From Microstegium vimineum (taxonomy: Eukaryota > Streptophyta > Magnoliopsida > Poales > Poaceae): 64,000 nucleotides of DNA. Numbering within the stretch: position 1 is the stretch's first letter; each line of letters begins with the position of its first letter. Under the pieces are notes generated by a model. That model saw nothing but the letters and a program-made list of their open reading frames with translations. It did no database searches and was not told where the DNA came from. The stretch covers positions 18,554,350 to 18,618,349 of the forward strand of contig CM039120.1 of NCBI GenBank assembly GCA_022036555.1. Reading direction: 5' to 3'. Shown here one piece after another: positions 20,443 to 32,245 of this stretch. A program made the translations under genes and the position numbers.

Positions 20443-22869
20443 ATGGGCTGCGTAGGATCCACCCCGGCCACCAAAGATGCCGGAGGAAGTAGCGGTAAGA
20501 GCTCACGATCCCGACCCCCAAGTCCTTTGCTTCGCTAAGCGATCCGTGCGGTTGGAATCGAGCTTTTCTTGGGGAACTACGGTTTTCGGTCTCAGGATTT
20601 CTAGGTCTCTTGCGAGGTTGCGATTTTGGGAGGGCTTTGTGCGGCGCAATGCGGTACTGGTTGCGGTGAAGGGAATTGCGACAGATCGTGTGATCGGGGA
20701 TGGGGTCGTGGATGGAGTCCTTTAGTTCCATTGGACCAGATTATCAGTTCGAGGTCTTTGTAATTTTGTGAAATCTTGGGGGTGATAAGAGTGATGCAGT
20801 TGCGGGGTCCTACTATTGTTGGAATTAAATGGTTAAGGATCAAAGTCGCCTGCAATTGATGTCTTGGTTTCCTGGTTGGTAGCTCGAAAGAATTCCCATA
20901 AGGTCGTCGTTCTTGGAGATGTGATTTGTGGTTTTCTTTGTTCTCTAGCTGTAGACATTTCAGTTTGTGAGGAAACGTTCATGTGAATATGAGGATGGGC
21001 TGTGGGGCTTGTACTGCTCCAGTAATGGCAATAGCAGAGTGTTCCTTCTGAAATATATAAGTGCCACAGAAGCCTGAATTGGACCTGCGTTTTGCTTTTG
21101 CATATCTGAATAGCTGTGTGGATCATGCTATAAATCAGTTTCTGACATGTAGGTAGGAGAGCTGGAATGCTGGATTCCATGAAGAGGCATTAGATGTCTT
21201 GATTAGCTATCCTCTTGTTTGTTGGTACCTAGCTGTGTGAGGTGATATGATGAGTGGCTATGAGATATATGGTCAACTTGGCAGTGTGTACTGTCATACT
21301 TGTATCTGGAACCTTCAAGATAGTTGACTGATGACAATATAGTGTGTGCCGTTGAATTCTATGAATAAGTGGCCAAATATGAAGAATGGATATAAACATG
21401 CTTATCTTTGAGAATGATCCATGGGTATCATCTTTTATGCTCTGTCTGTTTCTCTATTTGATAGCATGCAGTCATGCACAGTTGTGCATTCCTTTAGAGC
21501 GACTTATAATTCTGATTTTGGATGCCTGTACAATTATGACCAAATAAATTTTCGATTGCCATTCTTTCTGCTTGAATTTTTAGTGCTATCTGGAATTTAT
21601 TCTTACAGCAATGCACTGGTCCATATTATGTGTCTAGATGTGTCCCATTTCCATACTTCAAGTTACATGGCACTTCATCGAGATTAAAATATTAGGAATA
21701 TAAACATAATATTTTAACTGTTTACATTGCATAGAATTGTACTTTTCTGGGTTCAACTGAGCAGCTTATTTTCTGAATCGTAATGGTCAATGTTTATTGA
21801 GGAATATTGTTCAAGCATTGCATTTACATCTTGTTCTTGGCCATATAGCAGTTGCCCTCTTGGTTTCTGGATAATCAGCTGGTTATGTCACGCTATCACT
21901 GAAATTAGCTAATTGATACCAAGAATTGGCAGAAAGGATAAACTTGCTAGTTGCCCTAGAAGATGTATATATTTGTGTCGACTAGACTACATAGTAGGAA
22001 AGTAGTTACCTAACACAAAGAATAATGGTAGGAAATATAAAGGTTAAATCTAAACACTAGCATTTTTTGTTCCTGTAAAATGTGTGCAAGGGAATCACTG
22101 AATTGGTTATTCTCAATTTTATTTATATGCCTGTTCCTGCCTTGTATACATGTGCATCCTTGTACTATTACTGTCATACACTTTTGCTGATTTACTCTGA
22201 TTCTGATTAAACTTTGAAGATTCTACATGCTTAATTAATTAATATGTTTTTTATTTGTCACCTTATCTAGTGACGTTTATGTTATATAATATGCAGATGG
22301 CAATCATGGCATTAAGAAATTGAGGAAGCCCAAAGCTTGGAAGCATCCCCAACCGATAACCATGGCCCAGCTCAGGCAGATGCGTGAGGAGTTTTGGGAC
22401 ACCGCTCCTCACTATGGTGGTCAGAAAGGTATTCTCATCTTTGGTTTTGTTTACTTGTCTTCAGCATATTGTTTGGTTTGTATAAGTTGAGCTAATCCAT
22501 CTTCCTTTTATCTGTTTGGATGCATAATTACTTGCATTTCTAGTTGCACTCTTCTTACTCCTTGCACCAACCATTTTGAACCTTGTACAGAAATTTGGGA
22601 TGCCCTTCGAGTTGCATCAGAATCTGAGGTATCCCATGCACAGGCTGTTGTGGAAAGTGCAGGCATAATTGTTTCTAATGCTGATCTGACTCTCTGCTAT
22701 GATGAAAGGGGTGCGGCTTTTCTGCTTGATTCTTTGCCTTTCTGTTATCCTTTCACATTTGTTCATCTTCTTAATTCTTAATATAGGTCTATTTAACATT
22801 CCAGGTGCTAAGTATGAACTGCCCAAGTATGTTTTGAGCGAACCAACCAACCTTATTCGAGACAGCTAA
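20443..22869 (+). CDS. UBTD-type ubiquitin domain-containing protein (DC-UbP_N), 4 exons
   Basis: Exons 20443-20494, 22297-22428, 22591-22710 and 22805-22869 join in frame to 369 bp (122 aa), all with GT-AG introns. Intron 1 is long (1.8 kb). The protein starts MGCVGSTP, a good N-myristoylation signal with a neighbouring Cys for palmitoylation, which suggests membrane attachment. Residues about 25-120 match the N-terminal domain of UBTD1/2 (DC-UbP): MREEFWDTAPHYGG, then EIWDALRVA, then LTLCYDERGAKYELPKY. The C-terminal ubiquitin-like domain of the animal proteins is absent, as in short plant homologues. UBTD proteins are known to bind E2 ubiquitin-conjugating enzymes. The first ATG that opens this frame is used as the start. 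The gene looks intact. Confidence 0.9.
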
Positions 22870-23453
22870 ACGGCAGCCGTAGCAAGACCTACCGATGTAA
22901 AAACTGTAAATGACTGCAGATGACAAATTAATCCCTTGCTTCAGTGTCCTGGTAACTGGAGCACGCTTGAGTAACTTTCACCTTGCTTTGGCAACTTTCG
23001 GCATTAGGGTTTTCTATTGTTATTCGTAGCATACAGTGAACTCTTCCACTTCTAGTGTCGAGATAAAGCTTTTCTGTACCCTCTATTGTTCTTGGTTCTA
23101 CTGTAAACATGAGTCTGCTTAGAATTTTTTGGAGTGAGAATGCTGCTTAGATTGTTCTCGTCCATTATCATGATATAAGTTGGAGCATACGTTTTAGAAA
23201 CATGTCGCATCTCGTGCAATAAATTTATATTACTGCCAGATTTAAGTTTGTCTTGTAGAGTTAGCGATCATCGTCTGGTCTGACATTGCAAATGAAATGC
23301 ATGATAAGGAGCAAATCACAATCTAGTTTTACATCATTGCAACATATCTGATGATACTGGAGTTCTGTGAAACCTAGTACAACATGACATGGCAGTGCTA
23401 GCAAGTCTGGAATCTTACAGGCTGAAGAGATTCAGGGCCTGATGCTGATTCGT
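22870..23453. other. Intergenic between convergent genes (3' UTRs)
   Basis: This 584-bp stretch separates the stop of the UBTD gene from the stop of the RING-H2 gene on the other strand. It presumably holds both 3' UTRs; an AATAAATTT at about 23219 is a possible poly(A) signal on plus. No other gene is seen. Confidence 0.55.
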
Positions 23454-24561
23454 CTACTGGTAGTGTGGCGTGGAATCTGAGAGTCTGAACCGGTTGAATG
23501 CCTCCTCCATCGCCCTCACCATCGCCAGCAGTTCCAGATCCATCCCACGGTCTTCGGCGGCGGCGGCGGCGGCGGGGTTCCTCTCGCAGAGAGCAAACCG
23601 GCACACCGGGCAGTTGCCTTGCCCCTTCACCCAGGGGGTGATGCACCCCTGGTGAAACATGTGGTTGCAGGGCGTGATCGCCACCTGCTCTCCCTGCAGG
23701 AACGTCTCCAGGCATATGGTGCAGGCCTTCTCTTCTTCGGTGGTTGCCGGTGGTGTTGCACTCCTGGTCCGGAGGATGCCTCTGCTGCTGCTTTGTTGCT
23801 TCTTCTGCGGATCCGGTGGCCTGTATTCCTGCTTCCTGAGCTGATCCATGGCCTCCCTGAACTCCTCATCGGTTAGCCCAGTGTCTTCTCTCTGTCTCGG
23901 GTTTAGGGTCGTGCCATTGCCACTGCCGTCATGGACATGGTGGATTTGGAATGGTGTGTATGGCTGTAAAGGGTGCCTGAGCACAACATCAGTTAGCCAG
24001 ATGCTACGGGTGATGATAGTGTCAAGTGTCCAAAGTTTAATGCATCTGAAGCTCTGATTGAAAAAGGCAGACAGAAGAGTCTTACGGACTGTACCAGGAA
24101 CTGGAACGCTCGAACGGTCGTCTTCTGAACCTCTGCTCCGGAAGCCTCCAAGGGTAATCCTGGATCATCAAAATCCAAAAGCATGGCTTGAACTTGCAAA
24201 AGTGAAGTTACAGCTTAATGCTTACGAATGAATTCACATCACATCTCTCTGGAAACGTGCAAAGATGAGGAAAAAAAAAACAGAGTTGGTATGGTACGGT
24301 ACCCCATGTTGCAGAGGCCAAGGGGACCTCCTCCTGCTCCTGGGCGGCAACTGATGGTACAAGGCGTACTCAAGCTCACGAGGAACGGGGCCGTACTCCG
24401 GCCCGTAGCTCCCATCCGGCCGCCGGCCGTCAGTCATCTCGCTACTCCAGCGACCACCGGAGAGCTCGTCGAGGATGATCACCGATGAGTTCTTTGAGTG
24501 TGTCGATATAGCCAACCATCGATCCTTACGATATATTGATTGGGGCTCACCACTCACCATG
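23454..24561 (-). CDS. RING-H2 E3 ubiquitin ligase (C3H2C3)
   Basis: The last exon on minus runs from about 24159 to the stop at 23454-23456 and stays open throughout. Upstream of the RING it contains ITLGGFRSRGSEDDRSSVPV and TRSIWLTDVVLRHP. The RING-H2 is CTICLETF...PCNHMFHQGCITPW...CPVC, so all eight zinc ligands are present. An alanine run and an amphipathic C-terminal helix follow. An upstream exon carries MTDGRRPDGSYG and ELEYALYHQLPPR (about 24298-24540) and joins across an intron at about 24160-24298, most likely with donor GTACCATACC. The 5' end is uncertain. An attractive model puts the ATG at the very end of an earlier exon (24559-24561, followed by GTGAGT) spliced to AACTCATCG. The protein should transfer ubiquitin from an E2; substrates are unknown. 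Confidence 0.82.
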
Positions 24562-25435
24562 TGGAATCAAGAATCAGGTGCTTTGCTGCTGATGCCCACA
24601 GACACAGAGGCTGGGGTTGGGCATCAGGTTCTCCTCCAAATCTCACCGGATCAGCCATTGTTCAGTGCGAGGCCGAATGATATATTGCAGCACAGACTAC
24701 TGGGGAGCATAGAATGTTCGGATTACTCAGAAAAGGGACAGTCCTACATACAAATTCATTCGGTTAAGTTTGTTAGAAAAATGACTCTTCAGGTTTTATT
24801 CAGTTTTTTCTAATGCTGACGGAAGATTGATGCTGAGGGATCCAGCTCCAAGACTGCTCCTGCTCGCCAGGTGGAATTGATAACAAATTTTAATTTCGAT
24901 GCAAACAGAAAAGGAACATCAGATTCTCCTTCCTGTAACCCATGGTTACAACAACAGCTGCCAGCAGCGACTTGAGGTAAGCTAAAGATGAAAAATCCAT
25001 AAGAGTCACTCACCTCATACTTATCACGTGATATTGTTGTGCTTAGAGTGAGCATAAAAACACAGAATACTACAGGATGGTTATCTGAAGATGTGCAACG
25101 TAGATTTCCTACAACGAAATGCACTGACGACATCCTGCCGAGGCAGAAAATCATCTCTACATTTGTTAGGAAAATTCATACAAAGTGATAGCACTTGGCT
25201 TAGTTGACTTAAACTGGAAACTAGAGACCACCGAAACACATGCTTCAAATTCATCTGAAACCAATCTATGCAGCTAGCCTCCCTTCGGAGCTGTCGCAGC
25301 TAGAATCTCTTCAGTCCTATACACCAAAATCGAATCATGGAACCCTTTTAATCCTTGAATTATATCCCACTTCTGCTTGCGGAGAACTGCACACCACATA
25401 ACTCACATCTTCAACCTTCCTGCTTCCTATGCATC
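24562..25435. other. Upstream region of RING gene and 3' flank of TauE-1
   Basis: This probably includes the promoter and 5' UTR of the RING-H2 gene. A further in-frame-looking ATG at 24658 on minus (MADPVRFGG) reads 34 codons into the same GTGAGT donor region and may be a 5' exon or uORF. The right part is the likely 3' UTR of TauE-1. No separate gene is seen. Confidence 0.45.
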
Positions 25436-28400
25436 TTACTTGCAAAGGTTCTCAAAACCCATGTACTCATGACGCGCAATCTTGTGAACCATGTTAGAGA
25501 CACCAACCCCACCTGCAGGTTTAAAAGAGGATTGTTTAGGTAACATGGTCCAGAGATTGGGATTTGATCAAAATTTCAATCAGGTGTAAAGAATGGTACC
25601 AAGAGAAAGCGCGCTGACAAAGATCATGAAAGCCAGTATGAAGATGATTAGCGATGCCCGCCCTAACCAGTTGATCAACCTCCTCACCACATGCTGGCCG
25701 ATGATGGCAGCAACAAACGCCACAATGGTGAAATAAATAGCTGAAGAAGAGGCCAAGAAATCAAGTCAAATATGTGTATCATTGTTAGAAGAGAAACATT
25801 GCATGAACGTGAAAGAAACAACTTATACCATAAGGCACTGGAAACCGGTTCAAGAGGTAGTATTCGACAACCGACATGGAAGATGAGAACATCATTGCAA
25901 AGGTAGCCGTAGCACTTGAAACCTATCATAGCATCAGATATGGAGGTGTTTCAATAATGCATGATTTGAGCAGACATTAAAACAGGAGTAGGGAAGCAGT
26001 GTACCTGGGAGGGATGCCAAGCTCCAAGAACAGTGGCCCCATAATGAAGCCACCTCCAAGACCTAGGAGTCCACCGACTAGTCCTGCAGCTATACCGAAT
26101 AGACCGTAAACAACTACCTGATGAAATTTCATGGTAGTTTGTTCACTTCCCTTTGATGATAAGACCCTCTTCCCACTCATTAGCCCAAATCCTTCATACA
26201 GTGTCACTCCTATTGACACTGGAACCTATGTCCAACCAGCAGATTAATCATGTTGTATTTGATACATGCGTGTGTGGCCAATATTGTAATAAATCTGTAA
26301 CCAAACACTAATCTTTTATATTCTAATGTCATACCTGGAGAAGGTTCAAGACCCAGTACCATGGGGAGCAAGTAGCAGTGTAATTCTGAAAACATGAAAG
26401 GAAACAACATAGGTGTTAAAATATTCCTATTGAGAAGGCCCAAAGAAAGTGGAAAATATTGGAGACAAATCATACAAATTTACACAATATCCACTTAATA
26501 TTAAACAAGGCCGATGTCAACGTCTAAATTTTAGAATGTAACTTTCTGCAGAAATCCTCACCTTTGTGACCTGAAGAACAAGGAATGACACCCACACAAA
26601 TGAAAGAAGACCAACCTCCTTCCATTGAATGTTCTTTAGAAGTGATGGCTGAAACAGTGGAAACTTTGTAGATTAAAATCCTTATAACTAAAGTTTGAAA
26701 AGAGTGCAGCTGAGTATATATATGATCATTTGATGTTTACCGCCTCATCTGATGAGAGGGTTTTTTTGTTTGCTGCCACACCTGGTCCAGTAGGAAGTGG
26801 TGCGTACCCTGCTTCCTCACCTGAACGGTTGAAAAAGATAAGGAATAGATTCTGTATTTGTGACAGATGAGCACATTTATTTCTTTCTCTTACCTGCAAT
26901 TTGCTCCAAACGTTTCGCAGCCTCCTGGAAGAAAAGAAGGTTATCACATTACTATGTTGTATAGGATGTGAAAATATGTGACAAAGCCTCATTGTTAACA
27001 AAAGAGACAAGGAAGTCACAAAAGATTACTCTCTGGATTATTGTCTCTTTCTTCCATGTCTCAATGCCCTTCAGAAAGGCTTTTGAGGATGTGCCTATTA
27101 TCAAATTTGAAGGTGTAAGGTCATTCATGAACAATAGATGAGCTATATCATAGTTTTGGGAACTGGTACAGGATAAGCACCTAGGAAAAGAATTATGAGG
27201 AGAACTGTGACCAGCCAGTCAGGGAATATAACATTAAAAATAACACCAATGCTGATCCCAAGCATTAGCATAGGCTGAATGAGCACGGCTAGGTCATAAT
27301 CGATCACCGGCATCTCCAAAGTTGGATGTTTTAGCTTGAGATTATAGTAAACAGTTGAAACAGACGCTCCCATAATCATACCTGTCCCAAAGAGTAAAAC
27401 ATCCCAATTAATAAAGTAGTAAAAAATGATGATCTTACAAATAAATGCTTTTATTATATAACATGGTTATATTTTGTATGGATGCATAAAAATTTGGTAA
27501 GAAGATTTTTCTTTGAACCACACAGAAAATAATGTAAACCAGCCATACAAAGAACAGAAACAGACAGATAATTATGTATTAACAAAAAAAGTGTTCCAAG
27601 TAATCATATCTCTACACCTGACAATGGACATAAAAAAATTAGTTTGCAAGTGAAAGGCAATATCCAACAAGCAAGGTGCATGCATATGGGCAAAGACAGT
27701 ACTCGTATGCTGCAGTAGTTTAGAACCCAATGCAGTATCCTTGTACCTCTCATCCATATTTTATATTTCTATTCCTTTTGACCTTTATAGCCCCCTTTTC
27801 TATGCATGAGATCGATGAGGTCTACATTGTGCTAAAAATTAAGTATTACTTCCAAGTTCCAACAAAGGTAGAAAGATGTATTCTGTCGACGCATGAATCT
27901 ATTAATTATCAATCGTCACAGGAACCTGCATGGCATAAAAAACAACTGAAAAGAACAGCAGCAACTACTGCTTTCAGGATATATATAATAAAACGATCCT
28001 AATTAGCCAAAGGCTCGCTTTCCAGAAGTATAACAACAGCAACAGGACAGAAAAGATACCAGATGAAGACGCATACTAGTGCACACATGAATCAACCAAC
28101 AAAGGCAAGAATACACTAAATAAACAAGCTCTGTAGATGGATTGTGGACAGCAAACTGTTGCTTTCGGAGCATGCACACAAGAGGAAGGATCCACAGGAA
28201 GCAGTTAGATCCTCACACTTTGATATCGCCGTAGATGATTTTGGGTCAAACCCAATGATGAGTGTCAGCATCGGCACGAAGATCCCGCCGCCACCAACTC
28301 CGCCAACGCTCCCGAATGCCGCACCGAAGAATCCGATGAGTGAGCCCAGCACAATTTGCCACCCAACTTCCATTGGCTGTAGAAAGCAACCCAACAAGAT

Positions 28401-28956
28401 TCATCAAGAGTGAAAATAGCATGCCTTAAAAGCACTAAGAATAACTGTTGAAAAGTACAGGTCGGATCGGATCACGACAGTGCTGTAGGTCATCTCAAAT
28501 TCGGTAAGTAGGATATATATAGCTCAGCTCTGTCTGCATGACCCAAACAGGATTCCAAGATAAATCCAGAGCAGATGAGCTCTGACACTCGGAGCCTACC
28601 AAACATATCCAACATTCTACTTTGTAAACTTATTAATAACCCAACACAAAAACTGCTAAACTAGCAATTGAGCTCTGGTAATAAAACAAACTACATGCTC
28701 TTTCCGTAAAAAGAAAACAAAGAAACGCTGGGAAAAAAAACCCGAAGTAGTTTGTAATTACCGGCCACACGTGATGGTACGAGTTGCCGTCGCTCCTCCA
28801 CATCAGATTGGCCACCTTCCGGAACAGGCTCATCTCCTCCTCCGGCGCCACCGCGGTGCCAACCAGCGACAGCCTCCGGTCGGCAGCGACGGCGGCCGCC
28901 GCCGCTGCCGCGAACGCGACGGCCAGCGCGACCGCGGCGTGGCACTTCCTCCCCAT
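25436..28956 (-). CDS. Sulfite exporter TauE/SafE family protein, copy 1 (12 exons, possible frameshift)
   Basis: Exons on minus: 28762-28956, 28217-28376, 27181-27381, 27030-27094, 26894-26924, 26741-26820, 26562-26648, 26335-26385, 26005-26225, 25829-25922, 25600-25740, 25436-25512. The expected product is about 467 aa. It has an Ala-rich signal-like N-terminus, then two TauE repeats, each opening with a glycine-rich motif (GGVGGGGIFVP in exon 2, GGLLGLGGGFIMGP in exon 9) and several membrane helices, joined by a charged loop (exons 4-6). The family comprises multi-pass membrane proteins proposed to export anions or organic sulfonates; the plant substrate is not established. The exons add to 1403 bp, one base short of a whole frame. 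The deficit is at the end of exon 9, where CCTCCCAG replaces the expected CCTCC(C)CAG before the GT. If real, the second half is lost. Confidence 0.82.
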
Positions 28957-30389
28957 TGCTTGTCGGCAACTGTGCAGTTTGTTCCCAAGAACCGAAAAGA
29001 ATCCAAGGAAGATTGGAAGGTCGGCTTTTGGTACAGGGGGGGCCGGAAATCACGGGATTGAAGGCGTTCTTGCGGTTTCGGGGCTGGGAGACGTGCAAAG
29101 GGCGCAACTTTTCTGGGATCCCGGCGGGTGGAAGATTGGAGTGCACAGGACGAGGAAATTAAATCTGCAGAAATGGCGGCGGCGATTGTTCAGAGCGGAA
29201 GGGAGATGGCCATGGCAATGGGGGAGAGGAATTGGGACGTGTGTGGAGGGATAGAGAGAGCAAGCGGCAGGGAACGTGTGAGCTGTGGAAGACGGCGAGG
29301 CGACGAGCTCGGTGCCAAATTTAGAAGGAAGAGGGGACCTTTTTCTGTTTTGGCCCTGTACAATCTCACATTGGTTGTGTTTAGATTCTCAATTTTCTCC
29401 AACTTTCCATCACATTCCCATCCCATCAAATTCTTATTCTCTATCACATCAAAATACCGGCACATATATGAAGTACTAAATATAAATAAAATAAAAAACT
29501 AATTGCACAGTTTTATTGTACTTTACGAGATGAATATTTTAAATCTAATTAATCAATGTTTAGATAATTATTACCAAATAAAAACAAAATTACTACAGTG
29601 TGACGTGACAAGTGCTACAGGATTTTTTTCACCCCATTTCCAGGATCTAAACACAGCCATTTCTACAAAGCTTGGTGCTGTGCAGCTTCTTCTTTTTTCC
29701 CCCTCTTTTTATTACGTGGCTGCAGAGGTTTTGTTTTCTTGTTTGGGTGTTTTCCACATGCAGAGACGACAGCAAACATGTCATGTCATGTCATATACAG
29801 CTACTCCACTTAAAATCTTTCTCAGGGAAATTATTCTGGCTCATGCTCGTTGCAGCTACGGATGCACCAGCCTACATGGATGTACAGTTGCAAGCTACAG
29901 CCGCTGCAAATAACTTGTGTCACGTTGAAAGGTCATCAACGTAACTGCAAAGTCAATGATCCACCCCACTATAGCATAAGTAGATTACTGCCTGTAGGCA
30001 TGGGTTGAATGAATACAACATTGCAACTTGGGGTGTCCAACTGGATGATAACAGTACTTACTATTTCAAATTCCATAGGAATGGTATGACTTTTGATTTG
30101 AGAAAAACAAAACCTACCATGTCAGGTCCTCCACAATTTTACTCTTTTATTAACCAACATCCTGATCACAGTTGTTTTCTTATAATAGTAAAAGGTTTCT
30201 GCTCAACCTTCAACTAGCAACGCTGGGGTCCAAATATTCAGACCACAGTTGTTTATTAAACTTTCCTGATCAGATTTCCAGGAATAACACTGCCATGGCG
30301 TGTTGGGATTTGCATGATTATTATATATTAAAAGATGTGTGTAGGCTAGACGTCCATTTAGCTGAAACAATTTTTAACATAACTCATAA
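28957..30389. other. 5' flank of TauE-1 and intergenic; no gene
   Basis: 28957-29350 is GC-rich and is the likely promoter and 5' UTR of TauE-1. Plus-strand frames here are antisense to that or GC-driven and carry no domain. From 29350 the base composition falls and nothing recognisable remains. Confidence 0.45.
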
Positions 30390-30665
30390 GAACATCTTCA
30401 AGAGATTAGCTAAAAAGACTAGCTAAATTTACTGATTTTGTTACTCTCTAAAATAGATACATTAGAGTACTCCAGCAGACTCTGTAAAATTGAAAGATAG
30501 ATAGTTAGTGAGGTAGAATATCTAAAAGTAAAGAGCGAGTAAGGTGTTATGGAGAAATTCTAAATTTGGAAAGTCATTTACAGAGTCTGTTGGAGGCGTT
30601 TTTTCTTTAACAATAGCTAAATTTAAATTTAGAAAACAATTTGGCTAGTCTCTTGAAGATGCTCT
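30390..30665. repeat. MITE within MITE (inverted-repeat pair)
   Basis: The outer ends are GAACATCTTCAAGAGATTAGC and, inverted, GAGCATCTTCAAGAGACTAGC. Inside them, a second inverted pair ACTCCAGCAGACTCTGTAAA / TTTACAGAGTCTGTTGGAG (about 30465-30597) marks another element. Superfamily not assigned. Confidence 0.6.
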
Positions 30666-30712
30666 AAGTAATTGATTTCAACGTCCCGCTATAAATCTCA
30701 CATTAAAAAATA

Positions 30713-31126
30713 TTCCCTCCGTCCTACTCCCTCAGTCCCTAAATAAGTGACGTTTTGGGTTTTCGTGCCACAAGTTTGACTCGATTTGTATAAAATACGT
30801 GCAACATTTATATCTCTAAATAAATTTATTAAAAAACTAGACTTAAAGATATTTCCGATGATACTAATTACTTAACATAAATATTTATATATTTGAATAT
30901 ATAATTGCCGGTAGTTGTTTCTCGGGAAGCGAAAACGTCACTTATTTTGGGACAGAGAGAGTAGTATATAAGGGTAACCCCGTTAGGTTGAAAGACCAAG
31001 AAACATATTTATGTCTCTCTCAACACACTAGTATTACGGTATCGATATACATGTCCCTAGAGAGAGCACGCCTTATATGACAACAATAAAAAGTAAGTTG
31101 CACCTTATATATTAGGACGGAGGGAG
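30713..31126. mobile_element. Stowaway MITE, outer copy
   Basis: The ends TTCCCTCCGTCC and GGACGGAGGGAG are flanked by TA (30711-30712 and 31127-31128), as in Tc1/Mariner-derived Stowaway elements. The element is split by another Stowaway at 30727-30961. Confidence 0.75.
30727..30961. mobile_element. Stowaway MITE, inserted in another Stowaway
   Basis: TA-flanked 235-bp element with ends CTCCCTCAGTCCCTAAATAA and, inverted, CTCTCTCTGTCCCAAAATAA. It sits 14 bp inside the outer element. Confidence 0.85.
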
Positions 31127-31193
31127 TACAAGAGGTGGAAAGTAGCATTTTGACTGAAATTTAACACTATTGGTCCACTTGCCTTCTTAGGTA

Positions 31194-31453
31194 CTCCCTT
31201 CGTCTCTAAAAGAATAGATTTATGGAATTATACTAAGTCAAATTTTTTAAACTTTGACCAAATTTCTAGAAAAAAATATTAAAAAATAGGATATCAAATT
31301 AGTATTATTAGATTTATCATAGAACATATTTTCACATGATGTTTATTTTAAGTTATAGATATTATTATATTTTTTTATAAAGTCAGACAAAGTTAAAAAA
31401 AAGTTTAATTTCCACTGATTGTAGAAATTGATTCTTCTATGGGACAGAAGGAA
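31194..31453. mobile_element. Stowaway MITE
   Basis: 260 bp, flanked by TA, with ends CTCCCTTCGTCTC and, inverted, TTCCTTCTGTCCC. AT-rich interior without coding potential. Confidence 0.75.
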
Positions 31454-32119
31454 TAAATGCATAGATACACGGAAATATTCTCTCTACGCATTCTCAAAGG
31501 AAATTAGAAAAACAGTGAAACTAATATTTGTGAACATAGCTAATTTGAATGATAGACTAAAATACCATGGCCCGCATTATTCTTTTTGTTCTCTTGTAAT
31601 TTTTTTTTAAAAAAAAAGGTTTCCATTTCCGATACATACTTTTGAGCTACAAGTATAGTGGAGAATCTAGCTACCGCTGCATTTTTTTTTGGACCGGTAC
31701 GTGAAGAATAAACAAAACATCCGCCCTTTCAAGAAAAAAAAGACAAAAGCTTCTTTTGGTGCTATCCTCGTTGTGAACCATGAACCTTCCTCGTCATCCT
31801 TAATGGCTGCTTGCCAGTATATGCATGGCCAGTTGCCACATTGTCATGATCATCCCCCTTGTACCTCGCGGAATGCAGGTTTCATGCCACAAGGCCCACA
31901 AATATTGGACCCCTCATCCTTTTCACATGCAATATATATTTGATATCTTTTTGTTTTGAGAATACACTGTACAACGCAGATATTTAACACGCACACGTCT
32001 TCGAAGGACTGAGCCTCAACACGCACGCAAACCCTACCCCTATGAGGGTCTTCGAAGGACTGAGCCAACAAATCTTGAAGTTCAAGAAGTCAGCGCCTCG
32101 CTGTCGACGGAACGTCGCC
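31454..32119. other. Intergenic, nothing recognised
   Basis: Contains homopolymer A/T runs and a short direct repeat GTCTTCGAAGGACTGAGCC (about 31997-32015 and 32048-32066). No gene seen. Confidence 0.4.
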
Positions 32120-32245
32120 TACCACTTAATGCGTAGCGCCGGAAAATTCTGGAATAAATCCAGAATAAAGTGTCGCACCCAGGATTTGAACCCTGGATGG
32201 GAGCCCCCAACCAATGGCCTTTGTCATTACGCCGTGAACCCCTTG
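32120..32245 (-). repeat. tRNA-like sequence, possible SINE
   Basis: On minus, GGTTCAAATCC in the context CCAGGGTTCAAATCCTGGG forms a T-arm-like hairpin with a B box. A weak A-box-like GGCGTAATGACAAAGG lies about 40 nt upstream. No complete tRNA cloverleaf could be drawn, so a SINE head is more likely than a tRNA gene. Confidence 0.3.

Noticed and set aside
20294..20855. Minus-strand frames of 145 and 84 aa over UBTD exon 1 and intron 1
   Set aside because: Antisense to a well supported gene; no domain.
32120..32245. A tRNA gene
   Set aside because: A B box and T-arm-like hairpin are present, but no acceptor stem or anticodon arm could be drawn; kept only as a possible SINE.
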